This document shows, piece after piece, positions 18,421 through 26,885 of a stretch of 64,000 bases of DNA (positions within the stretch are counted from its first letter, which is position 1; each line of letters begins with the position of its first letter). Source of the DNA: Ructibacterium sp045649565 (GTDB lineage: Bacteria > Bacillota > Clostridia > Monoglobales > Monoglobaceae); assembly GCA_045649565.1 (NCBI GenBank), contig JAZRQC010000011.1, forward strand, positions 8,722-72,721, given 5' to 3'. The notes under the pieces are model-generated. The model made no database searches. It saw only the letters and a program-made list of their open reading frames with translations, and had not been told where the DNA came from. The translations under genes were made by a program, and so were the position numbers.

Positions 18421-19278
18421 ATGCGAACAGTAATTTTGTACTTGGTGATATTTTTGGCTATAAGTTTTACAGTGCAGTTTTATATGACAAAACCTGATGT
18501 TTTACCTGTTCATGCGCAATTGGAAGAGGGAGAATTATTGCTACCTATCTTAATGTATCATGGTGTAACGGAAGATTCAAGTCGAGTGGGAACCTTTGTT
18601 GTTTCATCGAAAATGCTTGAGAACGACTTAGCGTTTCTTCAAAAAGAGGGGTATGAATCCGTCACGGTGGATGAAGTGATTCGATATGTTAAAGAGGGAG
18701 AAGCGCTACCCCCTAAACCAATCATGCTTACTTTTGATGATGGATATTACAATAATTATTGCTATGCGTTTCCTCTGCTTCAAAAATATAATATGAAGGC
18801 GGTCATATCTCCTATTGGAACGTATACGGATTTGTATAGTGATAATGATGATAGAAATCCTGCCTATGCACATATCACATGGGAAAATATTCGCGAAATG
18901 ATGGCATCCGGACTGATTGAGTTTCAAAATCATAGTTATGATTTACATCATCAAGAAGGTGGTCGAACGGGAGCAAAGAAGAAAAAGAATGAATCCCTTG
19001 CAACATATGGAAAGGTTTTACAGCAAGATTTAATGATGTGGCAGGAAAAAATGCAGGAAAAAACGGGCTATTTACCGACAACGTTTGTATATCCTTTTGG
19101 CGGAATCAGTGATGCTTCCTATGGAATTTTAGAACAATTAGGGTTTCAGGCAACACTTTCTTGTGAAGAAAAAATCAATGTTATCGCCCCCGGAGATGAT
19201 GAATGTTTGAAAAAACTTAATCGTTTCTTAAGGTCGGATAAAAGAAGTGCGGAGATGATTTTAAAAGATATGAAATAA
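18421..19278 (+). CDS. Polysaccharide deacetylase (NodB domain), membrane-anchored or secreted
   Basis: About 285 residues from ATG 18421. A hydrophobic N-terminal segment (ILYLVIFLAISF) is a signal anchor. The NodB domain has LMYHGV as an early conserved motif, MLTFDDGYYNN as motif 1 with the catalytic aspartate and metal aspartate, a NHSYDLHH metal-histidine motif, and FVYPFGG. It likely deacetylates peptidoglycan or another N-acetylated glycan outside the membrane. The start is uncertain: a strong GGGAGGTGG at 18393-18401 is 19 bases from the ATG, and no normal in-frame start sits at the right distance. An in-frame TTG at 18370 is the alternative. Confidence 0.85.
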   Translation: MRTVILYLVIFLAISFTVQFYMTKPDVLPVHAQLEEGELLLPILMYHGVTEDSSRVGTFVVSSKMLENDLAFLQKEGYESVTVDEVIRYVKEGEALPPKPIMLTFDDGYYNNYCYAFPLLQKYNMKAVISPIGTYTDLYSDNDDRNPAYAHITWENIREMMASGLIEFQNHSYDLHHQEGGRTGAKKKKNESLATYGKVLQQDLMMWQEKMQEKTGYLPTTFVYPFGGISDASYGILEQLGFQATLSCEEKINVIAPGDDECLKKLNRFLRSDKRSAEMILKDMK

Positions 19279-19308
19279 AGGTGCTTTCTGTTTCAGAAAG
19301 CACCTTTA
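19276..19308 (+). terminator. Terminator after the polysaccharide deacetylase
   Basis: TAAAGGTGCTTTCTG (19276-19290) pairs perfectly with CAGAAAGCACCTTTA (19294-19308). The stem includes the stop codon. The T-run is short, so strength is uncertain. Confidence 0.7.
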
Positions 19309-19417
19309 TTGATTAGAGATGTTATAATCATAGGGATTATATGTTTTAAATTATATTGAAATAAACAAGGTTGTGTGTTATACTTTAAAAAAGAAAATTT
19401 ACATATCAGGAGTTCGT

Positions 19418-20338
19418 ATGAATTTATATTTTGCCCCCATGGAGGGAATTACCACATATACATATAGAAACACACATGCGGAGATGTTTGGCATGTGTGA
19501 TAAATATTTCACGCCCTTTCTTGTTCCTACAGAACAAGAAAGGATTACCAGAAAAACCTTGCGTGAGATTTTGAGAGAGAATAATAAGACAAACATTGTG
19601 CCCCAGATACTATGTTGTAAAGAAGAGGCATTCTTTAAGTTTACGGATAAAATGACAGAAATGGGATATTCTGAAGTGAATCTTAATCTTGGTTGCCCTT
19701 CCGGAACGGTTGTGAAGAAGAATAGGGGGTCAGGTGCATTAAAGGACCCGGCGAGTTTGGAACGTTTTTTGGAGAAAATTTTTGAGAAGGCGGATTTCGA
19801 TATTTCCATTAAAACACGTGCCGGATTTTATTCACATGAGGAATTTGATCGGTTGTTGGAAGTTTACAATCGATTTCCGGTTTCAGAATTGATCATCCAT
19901 CCTCGTGTGCGTGAAGAATATTACAAGGGTCTACCCAATATGAAAACTTTTGATAAGGCCTATCATAATTCACAACTCAAACTTTGTTACAATGGAGATG
20001 TGGTTTCGCTTGATGGCTACAAACAAATTGTTGATGAATATCCCGCACTCAACAGCGTGATGATCGGCAGAGGTGCAATTAGGAATCCTGCTATTTTTCG
20101 AGAAATAAAAGGCGGTAATGCTCTTCAAACGGATGAATTGCTTGCGTTTTCTCGCTGTTTGGAAGAGCGTTATCTTGTTATTCTTGGTTCAGAGGTATAT
20201 ACACTTCATAAATTAAAAGAAATTTGGCTACATATGATGCAAAATTTTCCTGATGAAAAGAAAATATTTAAGGCGGTAAAGAAGGCGAATAAGTTATCTG
20301 ATTTAAATAGTGCCATATCCTGTTTGCCTGCTTTGTGA
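19418..20338 (+). CDS. tRNA-dihydrouridine synthase family protein
   Basis: 306 residues from ATG 19418, placed by AGGAG at 19408-19412; the longer reading from 19373 has no such support. It is a TIM-barrel FMN enzyme with YFAPMEGITTYTYR at the start, NLNLGCPSGTVVKKNRGSG near residue 85 (the conserved catalytic cysteine is in this motif), SIKTRAGF near 131, and IGRGAIRNPAIF near 215. It reduces uridines in the tRNA D-loop using NADPH. Which Dus subtype it is cannot be told by eye. The gene stands alone; a small membrane protein gene follows after about 25 bases. Confidence 0.88.
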   Translation: MNLYFAPMEGITTYTYRNTHAEMFGMCDKYFTPFLVPTEQERITRKTLREILRENNKTNIVPQILCCKEEAFFKFTDKMTEMGYSEVNLNLGCPSGTVVKKNRGSGALKDPASLERFLEKIFEKADFDISIKTRAGFYSHEEFDRLLEVYNRFPVSELIIHPRVREEYYKGLPNMKTFDKAYHNSQLKLCYNGDVVSLDGYKQIVDEYPALNSVMIGRGAIRNPAIFREIKGGNALQTDELLAFSRCLEERYLVILGSEVYTLHKLKEIWLHMMQNFPDEKKIFKAVKKANKLSDLNSAISCLPAL

Positions 20339-20380
20339 GATGTTTTTGCCGAGGAGGATAAATATGAAAAAAATTTAAGG

Positions 20381-20809
20381 TTGTATAATGTATTATTTCC
20401 ATTGTGGATGCTGATGCTTTTTCCACAACTGTGGCTGATTATTCTTCCGGGGAATTTTTTGATCGACAGCTTGGTTTTGTTTGTTGCAATGCACTTGATG
20501 AAAGTGGAGGAGAAGAAGGGGTTTTACAAAGCCAATATTTTTAAGATATTTTCATTTGGAATGATTTCTGACCTTGCCGGAGCGGTGTATCTGCTTGTTA
20601 TGATGCTGGGGCTTCAAATTGGGAGGATGGGAGATGAGTTTTATCTTACCGTTCCTGCTTTGCTGATTTCGGCAATTCTTATTTTTGTTTTAAACTATTT
20701 CATTACATTTAAGAAATACGACAAGAAGATAAGATTTAAATTTGCTATCATGTTTGCAGTTGTAACAGCTCCGTACACTTTTTTGGTTCCATCAAGTTGG
20801 CTTTATTAA
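20381..20809 (+). CDS. Small membrane protein with an apparently frameshifted start
   Basis: 142 residues with about four hydrophobic segments and no recognised family. A strong GAGGAGG at 20351-20357 is followed by ATG at 20364, but that frame reads only Met-Lys-Lys-Ile before TAA. The run after the ATG has seven A. With eight, the frame would continue as MKKNLRLYNVLFPLW into this open frame. I list the open part from TTG 20381, which has no ribosome binding site of its own. Either the gene is inactivated or phase-variable, the frame is corrected by slippage, or the sequence lacks one A. Function unknown; no clear partner. Confidence 0.6.
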   Translation: MYNVLFPLWMLMLFPQLWLIILPGNFLIDSLVLFVAMHLMKVEEKKGFYKANIFKIFSFGMISDLAGAVYLLVMMLGLQIGRMGDEFYLTVPALLISAILIFVLNYFITFKKYDKKIRFKFAIMFAVVTAPYTFLVPSSWLY

Positions 20810-20813
20810 TATC

Positions 20814-20847
20814 AAAAGGTGGTTGACAAGGGAGTCAACCACCTTTT
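20814..20847 (+). terminator. Terminator after the small membrane protein gene
   Basis: AAAAGGTGGTTGAC (20814-20827) pairs with GTCAACCACCTTTT (20834-20847). It may also act for the convergent spore protein gene. Confidence 0.8.
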
Positions 20848-20878
20848 ATTATTGGTTATTTCTTGAAAAGAACGGAAA

Positions 20879-21097
20879 CTACTGAGCGTTGTTCTGCAGA
20901 TCCTTTTCGTACTTTTCAATCATCTTCTTAACCATTTGACCACCGATGGAACCGGCCTGTCTGGAAGTGAGGTCACCGTTATAACCCTTGTTTAAGGTTA
21001 CGCCTACTTCGTTTGCAGCCTCCATCTTGAACTGCTCCATAGCAGCCTTAGCCTGAGGTACAACATAGTTGTTGCTGTTATTGCTGTTGTTAGCCAT
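20879..21097 (-). CDS. Alpha/beta-type small acid-soluble spore protein
   Basis: 72 residues from the ATG at 21097, which has AGGAGT upstream; a longer frame to 21157 lacks support. EAANEVGV matches the germination-protease cleavage region (consensus EFANELGV), and GGQMVKKMIEKYE near the C-terminus is the conserved second block. These proteins coat DNA in dormant spores, protect it from UV and heat, and are digested at germination to supply amino acids. A sigma-G-like promoter precedes it. This is the strongest single sign that the organism makes endospores. Confidence 0.95.
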   Translation of the reverse strand: MANNSNNSNNYVVPQAKAAMEQFKMEAANEVGVTLNKGYNGDLTSRQAGSIGGQMVKKMIEKYEKDLQNNAQ

Positions 21098-21135
21098 GAT
21101 TTTCACTCCTTTTTTGAGATTATTAGTTACAACTT

Positions 21136-21165
21136 TATTGTGAGAAAAAACCATCAAATTTATGC
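21136..21165 (-). promoter_or_regulatory. Sigma-G-like promoter of the spore protein gene
   Basis: On the minus strand GCATA (21161-21165) and CACAATA (21136-21142) are 18 bases apart, close to the forespore sigma-G pattern, about 40 bases before the ATG. Confidence 0.55.
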
Positions 21166-21340
21166 TGGTAAATTACTCCAATTTCATGATTTTTGTAAAG
21201 AAAAAGATTTTTTTATCAAATTCTATCTCACACTAATCATGATTCCCCAAAAATGAAAAATTATTTTCAATATTTGCAGTTGCAATAAATTAACAATTTT
21301 GGTAAAGGTTATAAAAAATCAAAAAAGAAACTGAAAGTAA

Positions 21341-21366
21341 AAATCCCCCGATGTAACGGGGGATTT
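21341..21366 (-). terminator. Terminator after holA
   Basis: AAATCCCCCG (21341-21350) pairs with CGGGGGATTT (21357-21366) around ATGTAA. On the minus strand it is followed by TTTACTTTC and lies just after the holA stop. Confidence 0.75.
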
Positions 21367-21367
21367 C

Positions 21368-22384
21368 TTATTCAGATTGCTTGGTTAACTCAGAAAAATA
21401 AAGTTCTGCGGCTGTCCAGCCATCCATCAATCCGTTTTTAATGTCAGAGTCATATTGCAGGCCTTTTTTGAGCATTCGTTTCAAATAATTTTCGCCATAG
21501 CGCTTGCTTTCGTCAATCGTCTTGTTGATGGCAAAAACAGGCCGTCGAAAATCAAAATAATCTACCATATCATTGGCTTGGAGTCCGGATTCTCTCAGTA
21601 ATTTGCATAGGAGAAGTTCTGAAATTTTCCCCATCATATAACCGAGAACAACGGTAGCAGATTCCTTGGAATCCTGAAGGAATTTTAATTGCTCCCGTGC
21701 TTTTTCTGTTTTTCCTGCAATGATGTTGCCAAGCATGTCGTATACTCTATATTCAATTGTTTTTGATAACATCAAATCCAAATCTTCGCGGGTCAGCTTA
21801 TTGCGATCACCTAAATAATTAATGAGTTTATCAAACTCAATTTGAAGTTTTCCTAAAGAAAGACCGCAAGATTGCACCATATAGGAAAGATCTTTGGGTG
21901 CAATCACCTTTTCGGCTTTGCGAAACTTTTCATTTAACCATAATTCTACTTTGTTAACAGGCATGAAGGCAAATTCTAATACGCCACCATATTCTTGAAC
22001 AAACTTTAAATTCTTCTCTTTTTTCTTATCAAAAGAGTCCTCGACAAAAACAAGACATGTGTCGTTTGGGAGATCTTTTGAAAACTCTGATATACGCTTG
22101 TATTCACGTGAATTAGCATTTTGGAAAAACCCACTGTTCTTTACGACAACGAGTTTTTTTTCAGACATCTGAGGAAATTGCTCTACCGTGTCAATGATTG
22201 ACTCCACATCAAGTTTTTTCCCTTCAAATATAAATGAATTAAAAGGTTCCGTACCCGGAGTTACCAGTTTTTTCTCCATGGCAGAAAGTTTTGTTTTGAG
22301 TAGGTGTTGTTCGTCGCCATAAAAGAAATATAGAGGAAGAAGATTACCTGATTTTATTTGTTTGTTTAAATCTTCTAAGGTCAT
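21368..22384 (-). CDS. holA: DNA polymerase III subunit delta
   Basis: 338 residues, usual length. LYFFYGDEQHLL near residue 18 stands where Walker A would be in related clamp-loader subunits and is the typical HolA start. KKLVVVKNSGFF near 75 and the C-terminal LKFLQDSKESATVVLGYM block also fit. HolA opens the sliding clamp during loading at replication forks. It begins four bases after the ComEC-like gene stops on the same strand. In many Bacillota holA follows comEC, which supports the neighbour's assignment. Confidence 0.92.
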   Translation of the reverse strand: MTLEDLNKQIKSGNLLPLYFFYGDEQHLLKTKLSAMEKKLVTPGTEPFNSFIFEGKKLDVESIIDTVEQFPQMSEKKLVVVKNSGFFQNANSREYKRISEFSKDLPNDTCLVFVEDSFDKKKEKNLKFVQEYGGVLEFAFMPVNKVELWLNEKFRKAEKVIAPKDLSYMVQSCGLSLGKLQIEFDKLINYLGDRNKLTREDLDLMLSKTIEYRVYDMLGNIIAGKTEKAREQLKFLQDSKESATVVLGYMMGKISELLLCKLLRESGLQANDMVDYFDFRRPVFAINKTIDESKRYGENYLKRMLKKGLQYDSDIKNGLMDGWTAAELYFSELTKQSE

Positions 22385-22388
22385 ATCT

Positions 22389-23279
22389 TTACCTCCTATG
22401 CTTACTGTATGTAATATTTTTGATTCCGTTTTTGCCGATGGTCATCACAATGGTACCATCTCTGTCTGTGCGATATATACTACTTTCTTCGTTTAAAAGA
22501 AGTGCAAGGGTTGATGGAGAGGGATTTCCATACTGATTTTCAACACCAACATTTATCACGCTGTATTGTGGTGTGGTTGCAGAAATAAAATCTTCGTTGG
22601 CCGAGGAGTCGCTTCCATGATGCGGAACTTTCAATACATCAACATCTAATTTTTTGCTATGTAAATCAACTAGGTCATCCAGCGCCTTTGTTTCAATATC
22701 ACCAGTGAAAAGAAAGGACGAAGAGAAACAATCCATTCGGAGAATCATAGACATGTTGTTGAGTGTCTCGTCGTTTTCATAGGCTCTTTGACTAAGAACT
22801 TGAAAGACAGCTTTGCCCAATGTTACCTTCTGTGAAGTTTTGAGACGGGTCACAGATATGTTCTTTTTCTTTGCCAGATGGAGAAGCTTCGTTTCTAATT
22901 CGGTATGGCTTGAATGATTAGAAATATAGATTTTTGAAATAGGAAAATTTGACTCAATTAATTCAAGAATGCCCGAAACATGATCTTGGTGAAAATGTGA
23001 GACAAAAACACCGTCCAGTTGCGTGATATTTTGAACTGCGAAATAATTTGTAAGCAGTTCGCCTGATTCGATGTCACCGCCATCGAGTAATACGGTTCCG
23101 TCTTGCCCTGCTTGGATTAAGCATGAATCACCTTGTCCTACATTTATAAAATGAACTCGTACCGGAGTAGTATAATGAAATATTACAAGGGATATGGTAA
23201 AAAGGAAGGCTACCAGAACCCAGATCAACAAAATATTTCTAAATTTTCGAATAGTATCTTGATTGATTTGGTACTTCAT
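22389..23279 (-). CDS. ComEC/Rec2-like metallo-beta-lactamase protein, single membrane anchor
   Basis: 296 residues. One hydrophobic segment (about 14-33) leads into a metallo-beta-lactamase domain with INVGQGDSCLIQ, SHFHQDHVSG near residue 94, VPHHGSDSS near 208 and VGVENQYGNPSPS near 235. This is the C-terminal hydrolase domain of ComEC without the Competence channel domain, so it cannot be a full DNA uptake channel. Related stand-alone proteins are common in clostridia and are likely secreted or membrane-bound nucleases or phosphodiesterases. It lies upstream of holA in the same operon. Confidence 0.85.
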   Translation of the reverse strand: MKYQINQDTIRKFRNILLIWVLVAFLFTISLVIFHYTTPVRVHFINVGQGDSCLIQAGQDGTVLLDGGDIESGELLTNYFAVQNITQLDGVFVSHFHQDHVSGILELIESNFPISKIYISNHSSHTELETKLLHLAKKKNISVTRLKTSQKVTLGKAVFQVLSQRAYENDETLNNMSMILRMDCFSSSFLFTGDIETKALDDLVDLHSKKLDVDVLKVPHHGSDSSANEDFISATTPQYSVINVGVENQYGNPSPSTLALLLNEESSIYRTDRDGTIVMTIGKNGIKNITYSKHRR

Positions 23280-23419
23280 TTGGGCTCTCCTTGTAAAATT
23301 CTTATTCCTATCATACCAAATGAAACATAAAAATGCAAATATATTTTATGTTAAAAAATGAAATATATTTTGTCTTAAAAATCTAACAATAATTTCTTTA
23401 GAAAATTTAAAAAAAGTTC

Positions 23420-23448
23420 TTGACAGATTGAATAAATTCTGTTAGAAT
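23420..23448 (+). promoter_or_regulatory. Strong promoter of the tRNA-Met/tRNA-Glu unit
   Basis: TTGACA (23420-23425), 17-base spacer, TAGAAT (23443-23448), followed by the tRNA about 33 bases later. Confidence 0.8.
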
Positions 23449-23481
23449 ATCACTTGTGCTTGTGAGAGCATGTACTCATAT

Positions 23482-23558
23482 GGCGGTATAGCTCAGTTGG
23501 CTAGAGCATTCGGTTCATACCCGAAGTGTCACTGGTTCAAATCCGGTTACCGCTACCA
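23482..23558 (+). tRNA. tRNA-Met (CAT)
   Basis: 77 nt with encoded CCA. Acceptor GGCGGTA pairs with TACCGCT (one G-U at the end). The anticodon loop in CGGTTCATACCCG gives CAT, and GGTTCAAATCC is the T arm. The first pair is G-U rather than the unpaired start of an initiator, so elongator Met is the likely type. Confidence 0.93.
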
Positions 23559-23561
23559 TAT

Positions 23562-23636
23562 GGCTCCTTGGTCAAGTGGTTAAGACTCCGCCCTCTCACG
23601 GCGGCTACAGGGGTTCGAATCCCCTAGGAGTCACCA
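23562..23636 (+). tRNA. tRNA-Glu (CTC)
   Basis: 75 nt with encoded CCA. Acceptor GGCTCCT pairs with AGGAGTC. The anticodon stem CCGCC/GGCGG encloses loop CTCTCAC, so the anticodon is CTC. T arm GGGGTTCGAATCCCC. It lies three bases after tRNA-Met on one transcript. Confidence 0.92.
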
Positions 23637-23666
23637 AAAAAAGACATCCGTTAGGATGTCTTTTTT
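23637..23666 (+). terminator. Terminator of the tRNA-Met/tRNA-Glu unit
   Basis: AAAAAAGACATCC (23637-23649) pairs with GGATGTCTTTTTT (23654-23666) around GTTA. Confidence 0.9.
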
Positions 23667-23705
23667 GTTTTAATTTGAATACGTATAAAAGAATGAGTTA
23701 TAATG

Positions 23706-23748
23706 AAAAAGCACTTCGGTCGCTTAAGTTCCACGACTGAAGTGCTTT
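23706..23748 (-). terminator. Terminator after purD
   Basis: AAAAAGCACTTCGGTCG (23706-23722) pairs with CGACTGAAGTGCTTTT (23733-23748), 10-base loop, just after the purD stop on the minus strand and followed there by a T-run. Confidence 0.8.
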
Positions 23749-23755
23749 TGGTTTT

Positions 23756-25024
23756 TTACTGATCTTTTTTGATACCGATGTCTTTTCTGTAGTGCATATC
23801 TTTGAATGTTACAAGGTTAACATATTCATATGCCTGTTTGATAGCGGCGTCAAGGTTTTCTCCGGTTGCTGTAATGCCGAGAACACGACCGCCTGCGGTT
23901 GTATACGCATCGTTTTCTAAGGCAGTGCCGGCATGGAATACAAGAGCACCTTGCTCTGCTGCAACATCTAATCCTTGAATGGGATAACCCTTTTGATATG
24001 CTTTCGGATATCCGCCTGATGCAAGAACAACACAAACAGCTGCGTTGTCTTCCCATTCGATTTCGATATCAGCCAATGATTCGTCAATAACTGCGTTGAA
24101 AATATCAAACAAGTCTGTTTTCAGACGAGGAAGAACAACCTGTGTTTCAGGATCGCCAAAACGACAATTGTATTCGATAACTTTAACACCCTGAGGTGTC
24201 TTCATTAAGCCAAAATACAGAACGCCTTTAAATGTGCGATTTTCTGCATTCATTGCTTGCATTGTTGGGATAAAAATCTTTTCCATGCACTCAGCGGCCA
24301 ACTCTTCGGTATAAATTCTGCTGGGAGAGAATGTTCCCATACCGCCGGTATTGGGACCCATGTCATTATCGTATGCACGTTTGTGATCTTGCGCAGAAAC
24401 CATGGGTTTGATGGTTTTTCCGTCGGTAAAGGCCAAAACGGAAATTTCAGGACCTGTCAAGAATTCCTCAATAACAACTTTTCCGCCGGCAGAACCAAAA
24501 ACTTTATCGTCCATTATTTCACGAATGGCATTTTCAGCTTCCTCGATACTTTGAGCAATAATTACACCCTTACCAAGAGCAAGACCGTCTGCTTTAACAA
24601 CAACGGGAACTTGGTTTTGCTCTTTTACATAAGCGATGGCGTCACTACTGCTTGTAAATGTTTCGTAAGCGGCGGTCGGAATGTTGTATTTTTTCATTAA
24701 GTCTTTGGAAAACGCCTTGCTTCCTTCGATGATTGCAGCGTTTTTGTTGGGGCCAAAGGCGCGCAAACCTGCCGCTTCAAACGCATCAACAGCGCCGGCT
24801 GCCAAGGGGTCGTCCGGTGCAACAACAGTTAAATCGATGCTGTTTTCTTTTGCAAAGGATACCAATGCATCGAAATCCATAACAGAGATAGGGACACATT
24901 CTGCAAGAGCAGAAATGCCTCCGTTTCCGGGTGCGCAATAAATTTTGCTGATTTTGGGGCTCTGCGAAAGTTTCCACACGATAGTGTGTTCGCGTCCACC
25001 ACTGCCAATGACAAGTACTTTCAT
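23756..25024 (-). CDS. purD: Phosphoribosylamine-glycine ligase
   Basis: 422 residues, standard length. It is an ATP-grasp enzyme: VLVIGSGGREHTIVWKL at the N-terminus, PVVVKADGLALGKGVIIA near 135, GPEISVLAFTDG near 190 and EYNCRFGDPETQ near 285. It joins phosphoribosylamine and glycine to make GAR, step 2 of purine synthesis. PurF, which makes the substrate, is encoded 35 kb away in this window; other pur genes are not adjacent. It sits 87 bases downstream of the recombinase gene on the same strand. Confidence 0.96.
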   Translation of the reverse strand: MKVLVIGSGGREHTIVWKLSQSPKISKIYCAPGNGGISALAECVPISVMDFDALVSFAKENSIDLTVVAPDDPLAAGAVDAFEAAGLRAFGPNKNAAIIEGSKAFSKDLMKKYNIPTAAYETFTSSSDAIAYVKEQNQVPVVVKADGLALGKGVIIAQSIEEAENAIREIMDDKVFGSAGGKVVIEEFLTGPEISVLAFTDGKTIKPMVSAQDHKRAYDNDMGPNTGGMGTFSPSRIYTEELAAECMEKIFIPTMQAMNAENRTFKGVLYFGLMKTPQGVKVIEYNCRFGDPETQVVLPRLKTDLFDIFNAVIDESLADIEIEWEDNAAVCVVLASGGYPKAYQKGYPIQGLDVAAEQGALVFHAGTALENDAYTTAGGRVLGITATGENLDAAIKQAYEYVNLVTFKDMHYRKDIGIKKDQ

Positions 25025-25111
25025 ATGATGCTCCTATCCGCCGTTCCGCTTCGGCTGTAGTGATAAATATTAAATCTCTCTGTTAGCGGATATAAAGAGA
25101 GGTGGAAGGTC

Positions 25112-26005
25112 TTATTTTAATTTAGCTCGTGGGTGAGAAATATCATAGACTTCCAGTAATTTGTTTTTAACAATCTGTGCATACATCTGGGTAGAAGAAA
25201 TGTCGATGTGACCTAACATTTCCTGAATTGATTTCAAATCAGCGCCGTTTTCAAGAAGGTGTATGGCAAAGGAATGTCGTAATGTATGCGGTGTGATTTC
25301 TCGGTTGATGCCTGCTTGTTCTGTATATACCTTGATGATTTTCCAAAAACCTTGGCGTGTCAATTGCGCGCCGTCTCGGTTTAAGAACAGAATATCTTTA
25401 TCCTGAATCTTGAGGAGTTTGTTTCTGGCACGATCAATATATTCGCGAATAGCGATTCTCGCAACAGAATAAATGGGAATAACACGGACTTGTCCGCGAT
25501 GATGACAATTAATATATCCGATATCAAGGTTGATATCACTTAGGCGAAGTGCAATAAGCTCCGAAACACGCATTCCGGTTGCATATAAAATTTCCAGCAT
25601 GGCACGATCGCGATAGCCTTTGAAATTGTTGCGTTGCGGTTGATTCAGCAAAATCTCAACTTCCTGAGGCGTGAGAATCTGAGGTAGACGTTTTTCGGGT
25701 TTTAACCGCTTAATGTTAGCGGTTGGGTCTGAAGTCACAATTTGTTTTGTCACAAGAAAGTGATACAATGAACGCAAGGATGCGATGCTCCTTGTGATGC
25801 TGGAGGCAGAGAGTCCGTTTTTCTGCAGTGAATGTAAATAATTTAGAATAATAGTGTGATTGCTGTTTTTAAAATCTGTAATATTTTGTTCTTCTAAATA
25901 CTGCTTGTATTTTTGAACATCTCTCCGATAGGAATCATAGGTATTGGAAGAAACGTGTTTCTCAAACTCTAAGTAAGTGAGATATTCGTTTATCATAGAT
26001 TCCAT
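25112..26005 (-). CDS. XerD-like tyrosine recombinase
   Basis: 297 residues with SAM-like N-terminal core-binding and C-terminal catalytic domains, the size and layout of XerD/XerC. Catalytic residues visible are Arg in TGMRVSE (about 147), HTLRHS with His and Arg (about 242-245), His in LGHIDISS (about 267) and Tyr in TQMYAQIV (about 277). The beta-hairpin that normally carries the catalytic lysine (GKGxKxR) reads CHHRGQVRVIP, so that lysine is replaced by histidine when aligned. Xer proteins resolve chromosome dimers at dif. Whether this is the housekeeping XerD or a relative is unclear. Confidence 0.82.
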   Translation of the reverse strand: MESMINEYLTYLEFEKHVSSNTYDSYRRDVQKYKQYLEEQNITDFKNSNHTIILNYLHSLQKNGLSASSITRSIASLRSLYHFLVTKQIVTSDPTANIKRLKPEKRLPQILTPQEVEILLNQPQRNNFKGYRDRAMLEILYATGMRVSELIALRLSDINLDIGYINCHHRGQVRVIPIYSVARIAIREYIDRARNKLLKIQDKDILFLNRDGAQLTRQGFWKIIKVYTEQAGINREITPHTLRHSFAIHLLENGADLKSIQEMLGHIDISSTQMYAQIVKNKLLEVYDISHPRAKLK

Positions 26006-26100
26006 GTGTAATCACCCCTTTGTGATTTCCTATTTTTATTTTACATAATTTTTCTAACTTTTGCAAGCCTTTTTTATGATAAGGTTTTTAGTATAAAGAA

Positions 26101-26736
26101 TTATTTAAAAAATTGACAAAATGGGTGAATGAATGTAGGGGTGATATAACCTTCTATAACAGAGCATAAGGAGATAACAGACATAAAAATGAGAAGCAGA
26201 AAAAAGTTTTTTATGTATGTTTCTTTTTGCAAGGGGAAATTAGCTTTTTCTATTTGAAATGATTTTCTGACAGATGCGAAATGAATTTGATACACAGAGA
26301 AATAAAACAATGCAGGAAGGAAAAGAAGGTTTTGAGGAAGGGTTGTAAGCGCAGCAAAGAGAACACCTTTAAGGTGATAATAAGTTATAAAGCAAGAAAC
26401 GGTAAAGCCGATTCGAAAGCCTTTCATAAAAATTTGTACAAAACCAATAGGGAGCAGCAATGGGTGCCAGCCCGATATCCAAAGGAAAGCAAGCAGTTTT
26501 AAATAATTAGAAAAGGATAATAAAAAAACGTCTTTTCTGACGACGCCGTGTAAGGAATAGGCAGATATAAAGTTTTTAATTGCAGTTTGTGTTTCAGTAT
26601 TGTTTTTTGAAACGGATAAATGAAGAGAACCGAGAATGGTTCCGAATATAAAAATCAGAACCAATGCGAAATATTTTTTTCGGTCTTTATGAATTTTTTG
26701 TATAATCATATCGGAAAAGAGATGTGTTGTTTTCAT
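26101..26736 (-). CDS. spoIIM: Stage II sporulation protein M
   Basis: 211 residues from ATG 26736, with AGAAGG upstream; a longer frame to 26805 has no ribosome binding site. It has about five membrane segments: an early FALVLIFIFGTILGSL, then segments near residues 80-100, 110-130, 140-160 and 185-205, as in SpoIIM. SpoIIM works with SpoIID and SpoIIP in the engulfment complex that remodels septal peptidoglycan. It lies between the tRNA-Gly and the recombinase gene and probably has its own promoter. Assignment is from membrane layout and size, supported by other sporulation genes nearby. Confidence 0.78.
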   Translation of the reverse strand: MKTTHLFSDMIIQKIHKDRKKYFALVLIFIFGTILGSLHLSVSKNNTETQTAIKNFISAYSLHGVVRKDVFLLSFSNYLKLLAFLWISGWHPLLLPIGFVQIFMKGFRIGFTVSCFITYYHLKGVLFAALTTLPQNLLFLPALFYFSVYQIHFASVRKSFQIEKANFPLQKETYIKNFFLLLIFMSVISLCSVIEGYITPTFIHPFCQFFK

Positions 26737-26837
26737 GATGTTCCTTCTTGAAATCTTGTGTAATTTATTATTTATGTTATGAAAAATGAATAAAAAAAAG
26801 AACATATGTTTTTTGCAAATAAAATTTTAAGAAACTA

Positions 26838-26866
26838 TTGACAACCAATATGATTTGTGTTATTAT
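26838..26866 (+). promoter_or_regulatory. Promoter of tRNA-Gly
   Basis: TTGACA (26838-26843), 17-base spacer, TATTAT (26861-26866), 20 bases before the tRNA. Confidence 0.75.
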
Positions 26867-26885
26867 ACCAAAGTAATTGAGGTTT

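Noticed and set aside
23706..23748. Long hairpin as a possible attachment site next to the tRNA genes
   Set aside because: It follows purD on the minus strand with a T-run, so it is a terminator; no integrase-like boundary is present on the tRNA side.
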